Part shown: positions 6,308 to 8,986 of the stretch, piece by piece | How the letters are laid out: every line of letters begins with the position of its first letter | Numbering within the stretch: position 1 is the stretch's first letter | From: a bacterium | GTDB taxonomy: Bacteria; Vulcanimicrobiota; Vulcanimicrobiia; Vulcanimicrobiales; Vulcanimicrobiaceae | Assembly: GCA_021807065.1 (NCBI GenBank) | Contig: JAKAPO010000044.1 | Coordinates: 1-8,986 of the forward strand | DNA length: 8,986 nt | Direction of reading: 5' to 3' | Position numbers and translations under genes: made by a program | The notes under the pieces: model-generated | Seen by the model: only the letters and a program-made list of their open reading frames with translations | Databases searched by the model: none | Told to the model about the DNA's origin: nothing

Positions 6308-7323
6308 GGCCGCGAAGCTCCCTGCGGCCCGATTGAATTCCAGCGCCAAACCACAGCGCCCCAAGAGAGCCCCGCACCGAAGCCGACGAGCACGACGACG
6401 TCTCCGCCGCCTATTCGCTTCGCTTCGACCGCTTCGGCCAGCGCCATCGGAATTGAAGCCGATGACGTATTTCCGTATTCTTGAATGTTGACGAGCACCT
6501 TTTCGCGTGGAACTTCCAGATACTTTACCGCGGCATCGATGATGCGCCGATTCGCCTGATGCGGGATCAGGAAATTGATGTCGCGACGTTCGAGTCCGGC
6601 TTTTCTCAGCGCAATCTCCGTCGCCTCGACCATGCTCGTCACCGCGAACTTGAAGACCTCGCGCCCCGCCATGTGTATGTACTGCATCCCTGCATCGATC
6701 GCGGCGTGGCTCACCGGGTTGCGCGTTCCGCTCGACGGCTGATAGAGTATCTCCGGCGTCGTTCCGTCGGCACCCAGTTCCGCGGCCAGGAATCCGTCCT
6801 GGTCGCATGCCTCCAACACCGCCGCTCCGGCTCCGTCGCCGAACAGAATCGCCGTCGCACGATCCTGCTTGTTCATGATCTTCGACAACGTCTCGGCGCC
6901 GATGAGCATGATCCGCCGGTAGACGCCGGAACGAATCAAACCGGACGCCACGGTGAGCGCGTAGATGAACCCGCTGCAAGCGATCGATACGTCGAAAGCG
7001 GCCTTCCCTACCGCGCCAAGCTTCGCTGCAACGATGCATGCGGTGGCGGGAAATATGAAATCCGGCGTTGCCGTCGCCACGATGTAACAGTCGATGTCAT
7101 CGGCCTTCAGGCCCGCCTGCGCGAGCGCGTTACCCGCCGCAACGATGGCGAGATCGCTCGTTGCCTGGTCATCCGCGGCCCAATGGCGGCGCTTCATGCC
7201 CGTCCTGACGGTGATCCACTCGTCGGACGTGTCGAGCCATCGCTCGAAATCTTCGTTGGTGACGATGCGTTCGGGGGCATAACGTGCGATGCCCGCGATC
7301 CTCACCCCGCGAAGTTGCAACAT
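6304..7323 (-). CDS. fabH: 3-oxoacyl-[ACP] synthase III FabH
   Basis: A 339-residue KAS III that starts fatty-acid synthesis by condensing acyl-CoA with malonyl-ACP. The catalytic triad is visible: Cys116 in DVSIACSGF, His255 in IPHQANRRI (also the ACP-docking helix region) and Asn285 in EYGNTSSASIP. Other family marks are ITVRTGM near residue 37, GDGAGA (163-168) and FGAGLSWGA near the end. The ATG at 7323 has AAGGAA about 4 nt upstream in the 24-nt gap after rpmF, so the start is well supported. In many bacteria plsX sits between rpmF and fabH; it is missing here. The last ~12 residues (RWNSIGPQGASRP region) extend beyond the usual FabH end. Confidence 0.97.
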   Translation of the reverse strand: MLQLRGVRIAGIARYAPERIVTNEDFERWLDTSDEWITVRTGMKRRHWAADDQATSDLAIVAAGNALAQAGLKADDIDCYIVATATPDFIFPATACIVAAKLGAVGKAAFDVSIACSGFIYALTVASGLIRSGVYRRIMLIGAETLSKIMNKQDRATAILFGDGAGAAVLEACDQDGFLAAELGADGTTPEILYQPSSGTRNPVSHAAIDAGMQYIHMAGREVFKFAVTSMVEATEIALRKAGLERRDINFLIPHQANRRIIDAAVKYLEVPREKVLVNIQEYGNTSSASIPMALAEAVEAKRIGGGDVVVLVGFGAGLSWGAVVWRWNSIGPQGASRP

Positions 7324-7347
7324 TCGTTCCTTGAAGAGCGCGGCGGC

Positions 7348-7542
7348 TTACTCGCCGGACTCTTCGCCGACTGCAATAACTTGACGGCCCGCGTACGTCC
7401 CGCATGACTCGCAGGCAAAGTGCGGACGCTTCGGCTGCTTGCACTGCGGGCACTCAACAGTCGTAATCGGTCGCAGCTTCCAGTTCGCAGCACGGCGGCT
7501 GCGCGTCTTACTGCGGGGGGTCTTCCACTTGAGGTTCGCCAT
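7348..7542 (-). CDS. rpmF: 50S ribosomal protein L32, zinc-binding form
   Basis: A 64-residue protein starting MANLKWKTPRSKTRSRRA, the typical basic L32 N-terminus. It has a zinc ribbon made by Cys31, Cys34, Cys44 and Cys47 (CPQC...CESC) and ends GTYAGRQVIAVGEESGE. All four Cys are kept, so this is the zinc-dependent (C+) version, not the Cys-free paralogue expressed under zinc limitation in some bacteria. It lies 19 nt after the DUF177 gene, the conserved yceD-rpmF pairing. The Shine-Dalgarno is weak (purines CGGAAA about 8 nt before the ATG), so coupling to upstream translation is possible. Confidence 0.96.
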   Translation of the reverse strand: MANLKWKTPRSKTRSRRAANWKLRPITTVECPQCKQPKRPHFACESCGTYAGRQVIAVGEESGE

Positions 7543-7561
7543 TTGGTGAGTTTCCGTTCTT

Positions 7562-7948
7562 TTATTCCGTCGTGTGTTGCTCGCAGCGTACTCCCATCGG
7601 CAGTGCGCTGAGCAGCACCTGCTGAGCCAGGTCCGCGACGTCGAGCCGGCTGCCGGCCAAAACGTTACTCTCCCCGAACAGCTCGCGGTCGCCCGACGGG
7701 TCCAACCGCTCCTCTACATCGGCCCGAACGTCGAATTCCACCGGCTCGAGACAGATGTCGCAGGCTGCCGCCGCCCGCGCCTGTACCGAGCCCCGGACTT
7801 CCAGCCAGCCCTGAGCGTATCGCATCGTGAGCCGTACGCGGGCAGGCTCCTCGAAAGCGATCCCCTCGAAGGGTTCGATCGGCACCTCGTCCTCGACGTC
7901 CATGCTGCGTCCGCCGGAAAGCAGACCGCCGATCTCGACCTTGTGCAT
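7562..7948 (-). CDS. yceD: DUF177/YceD-family protein, short C-terminus
   Basis: A 128-residue protein. DUF177 proteins precede rpmF in most bacteria and are linked to 23S rRNA/50S biogenesis (in plants and E. coli); the exact biochemistry is unsettled. Visible features: N-terminal MHKVEIGGLL, the core VRGSVQARAAAACDICLEPV with the CxxC pair at residues 63 and 66, and ADLAQQVLLSALPMGVRC near the end. Many homologues continue after this last Cys with a second cluster of the type C..dC.GlC..CG; here the protein stops six residues after Cys122. The ATG at 7948 (AAAGG about 5 nt upstream) was chosen over ATG at 7990 because the promoter -10 box overlaps 7990, leaving that codon outside the transcript. 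First gene of the operon. Confidence 0.88.
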   Translation of the reverse strand: MHKVEIGGLLSGGRSMDVEDEVPIEPFEGIAFEEPARVRLTMRYAQGWLEVRGSVQARAAAACDICLEPVEFDVRADVEERLDPSGDRELFGESNVLAGSRLDVADLAQQVLLSALPMGVRCEQHTTE

Positions 7949-7988
7949 CGCTGCCTTTCGCCGGTACCCGCGCGCCGGCAACCCGCCC

Positions 7989-8018
7989 ATTCTAAGAAGG
8001 GCTGAGCCCTCTTGTCAA
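7989..8018 (-). promoter_or_regulatory. sigma70-type promoter of the yceD-rpmF-fab-ffh-rimM operon
   Basis: On the minus strand, TTGACA (8018-8013) is a perfect -35 box. TAGAAT (7994-7989) is a -10 box with one mismatch to TATAAT. The spacer is 18 bp. Transcription should start near 7982, giving a 5' leader of about 34 nt before the yceD ATG at 7948. It is the only strong promoter-like sequence I found for the central operon, which otherwise has no gap over 24 nt. Confidence 0.7.
7998..8010. promoter_or_regulatory. perfect palindrome in the promoter spacer, candidate operator
   Basis: AGGGCT-G-AGCCCT, two perfect 6-bp arms around one central base, lies entirely between the -35 and -10 boxes. 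A dimeric repressor bound here would block RNA polymerase. The sequence does not look like the FapR box (TTAGTACCTGATACTAA type), so any regulator would be different. It is short, so chance cannot be excluded. Confidence 0.4.
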
Positions 8019-8047
8019 ACGCGGCATCTGCGTGAAAGAGAGCGGCG

Positions 8048-8665
8048 ATGACTGAACTCTCCGCCACCTCGCTCGCCGCGCGGGGCGTCGCGTACGCCGA
8101 CGCTATCGCCACGACCGCCCGAGACCATGGCCTCGATCCAGCCCTTCTCGCCGCAGTCGCGGCGCAAGAGACGGGTGGGCCCGGCAGCAATGCCGGACGC
8201 AACGTCGTCGGCGACGGCGGGCATGGTCGCGGCCTGTTTCAAATCGACGATCGTTACCACCCCTTCGCTCGGACCTCTGCGGCGATGGACCCTTCGCGCA
8301 ATGCCGAGTATGCCGCCGGAATGCTCTCAGGCTTGATCCGGCGTTACGTCGGCGTTCGCCGCGCGCTCTCCGCCTACGATGCAGGCGATCCGAACGCGAC
8401 GGGAACCGGTACGCGCTGGAGCGACGGCGCGACACTAGGTTACGCCGATTCCATCTTGCGGCACGAGCGGCTCATCAACGGAGCCTCGGTGGAAGAAACG
8501 GCTCGCGATGAGCTTGCCTCGGCAGCCAGTTCGGTCGGCGCGCTCGCCTCCCAGGCCGCATCGCTCCTGCCGCTTCCTCTTCCTGCTCCCGCTCACATCC
8601 GTTCGTTCCGCGACGTCGTCACCAACGACCACGCGGACCGTGACCAAGACTCAAACTTACCGTGA
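8048..8665 (+). CDS. goose-type-lysozyme / lytic-transglycosylase-like protein without signal peptide
   Basis: A 205-residue protein. Residues ~20-140 match the lysozyme-fold transglycosylase pattern: helix LDPALLAAVAAQETGG with likely catalytic Glu41, then GDGGHGRGLFQIDDRYH (55-71). That segment is close to the goose-lysozyme signature (GDxGxGxGLMQVDxRYH). Next come RALSAYDAGDP (105-114, like the SLT 'AYNAG') and GYADSILRHE. It should cleave the MurNAc-GlcNAc bond of peptidoglycan. There is no N-terminal signal peptide or membrane anchor, so release would need lysis, a dedicated secretion path or packaging in a particle. The C-terminal ~55 residues are Ala/Ser/Leu/Pro-rich. The ATG at 8048 follows GAAAGAGAG. 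The gene diverges from the yceD operon and its end overlaps the frame of the next gene. Domain call firm, biological role open. Confidence 0.85.
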   Translation: MTELSATSLAARGVAYADAIATTARDHGLDPALLAAVAAQETGGPGSNAGRNVVGDGGHGRGLFQIDDRYHPFARTSAAMDPSRNAEYAAGMLSGLIRRYVGVRRALSAYDAGDPNATGTGTRWSDGATLGYADSILRHERLINGASVEETARDELASAASSVGALASQAASLLPLPLPAPAHIRSFRDVVTNDHADRDQDSNLP

Positions 8666-8986
8666 GGTAACCACCATATCGTTCTTGCTTCCACTTGCCA
8701 TCGGCGCCGGAACCTCGCTCTTGGGCAGCCTCTTCGGCAACGCTTCAGGTGCCGCTCAAAACGCCGAAATGAACGCGATCAACGCTCAAGACCAGAACTT
8801 TCAGCTCGGTCTCTACGCCTCCCAGATCGCGAATCAAGAGCAGCTCTCGCTGCAATCTACGATGTTCGATCAAATGATGGACGAGCGTGCCGAGAATATG
8901 CGTGAGGTCAATACGCTGCGCGACGTGGACATGCAACAGCGGCGTGCCGACGATCAGATCACCAAGAAGTTCATCCAGACGATCAC
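8640..8986 (+). CDS. N-terminal part of a helical, virion-protein-like protein of unknown function (runs off window)
   Basis: The frame is open from upstream of 8640 to the window end. From 8676 the product reads SFLLPLAIGAGTSLLGSLFG, a Gly/Leu-rich hydrophobic segment, then a long Gln/Met/Asn-rich predicted helix (QNAEMNAINAQDQNFQLG; DQMMDERAENMREV; MQQRRADDQITKKFI). A small Gly-rich hydrophobic N-terminus before a Gln-rich coiled region is common in phage internal-virion or DNA-pilot proteins; this is resemblance only. The start is unsettled. GTG at 8640 is the first standard codon but overlaps the lysozyme gene by 26 nt and lacks a Shine-Dalgarno. GAGGT (8664-8668) points with ideal 7-nt spacing at ATA (8676). 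TTG at 8685 is too far away. Confidence 0.65.
   Translation, partial: MTKTQTYREVTTISFLLPLAIGAGTSLLGSLFGNASGAAQNAEMNAINAQDQNFQLGLYASQIANQEQLSLQSTMFDQMMDERAENMREVNTLRDVDMQQRRADDQITKKFIQTI
8664..8668 (+). promoter_or_regulatory. ribosome binding site GAGGT pointing at an ATA codon
   Basis: GAGGT overlaps the lysozyme gene's TGA stop. It lies 7 nt before ATA (8676-8678), where the protein sequence changes from Thr-rich to the SFLLPLAIGAG start one would expect after a Met. It is the only Shine-Dalgarno-like site near this gene's beginning. Confidence 0.5.

Noticed and set aside
6308..7039. Long N-terminal extension of fabD, suggesting a fusion
   Set aside because: It is fabH read in another frame, low in hydrophobic residues; the GTG at 6307 gives the canonical FabD N-terminus.
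6481..7407. 308-codon open frame on the + strand opposite fabH
   Set aside because: Arg/His-rich shadow of fabH, which carries every catalytic residue on the other strand.
7949..7990. 14-residue longer start for the DUF177 protein (ATG at 7990)
   Set aside because: The -10 box (7989-7994) overlaps this codon, it would lie upstream of the predicted transcript start, and it lacks a Shine-Dalgarno.
8012..8041. Promoter for the lysozyme gene using TTGTCA at 8012 as a -35
   Set aside because: No acceptable -10 at 16-18 bp; the TTGTCA is largely the complement of the opposite promoter's TTGACA.
1..8986. CRISPR arrays, tRNA genes, insertion sequences
   Set aside because: No spaced direct repeats, no cloverleaf-like sequence and no terminal inverted repeats or transposase motifs were seen on either strand.

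Overview
The window comes from a high-GC bacterial chromosome (roughly 60% GC by eye). It is packed with genes and has no gene-free stretch longer than about 60 bases. The gene order is not that of a well-known phylum. It looks like an under-sampled lineage, and my low-confidence guess is Candidatus Eremiobacterota/Vulcanimicrobiota or a relative. I see no tRNA, rRNA, CRISPR array, insertion sequence or rho-independent terminator.

Left part (1-1784, + strand): the 3' portion of a YihY/BrkB-type membrane protein gene, interrupted by an in-frame TAA at 107-109. Four bases downstream is an unrecognised exported protein (750-1784) that looks like two copies of a TolB-N/CsgG-like alpha/beta domain joined by a low-complexity linker. 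This unit meets the central operon tail to tail, and the two stop codons overlap.

Central part (1781-7948, - strand, read right to left): one tightly packed housekeeping operon, yceD(DUF177)-rpmF-fabH-fabD-fabG-acpP-ffh-rpsP-khpA-like-rimM. It joins the fatty-acid-synthesis initiation and elongation genes (malonyl transfer, KAS III, ketoreductase, carrier protein) to protein targeting (SRP54) and to ribosome components and maturation (L32, S16, RimM, KH protein). Junctions are 4-nt GTGA/ATGA overlaps, a 1-nt TAATC overlap, or gaps of 3-24 nt, so translational coupling is likely. A good sigma70-type promoter (TTGACA, 18 bp, TAGAAT) lies just upstream of yceD. Its spacer holds a perfect 6-1-6 palindrome that could be an operator. 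Frequent neighbours plsX, fabF, rnc/smc/ftsY, trmD and rplS are absent.

Right part (8048-8986, + strand): a divergent pair running off the window. The first gene encodes a goose-type-lysozyme/lytic-transglycosylase-like protein without a signal peptide. The second encodes the N-terminus of a Gly-rich, then Gln/Met-rich helical protein resembling phage virion or DNA-ejection proteins. Together they suggest a phage-derived or secreted-particle module.

Three loci are each one base away from a normal gene model: the TAA in yihY, ATC where rimM should start, and ATA where the last gene's Shine-Dalgarno points. This is either sequence error or real non-canonical biology.
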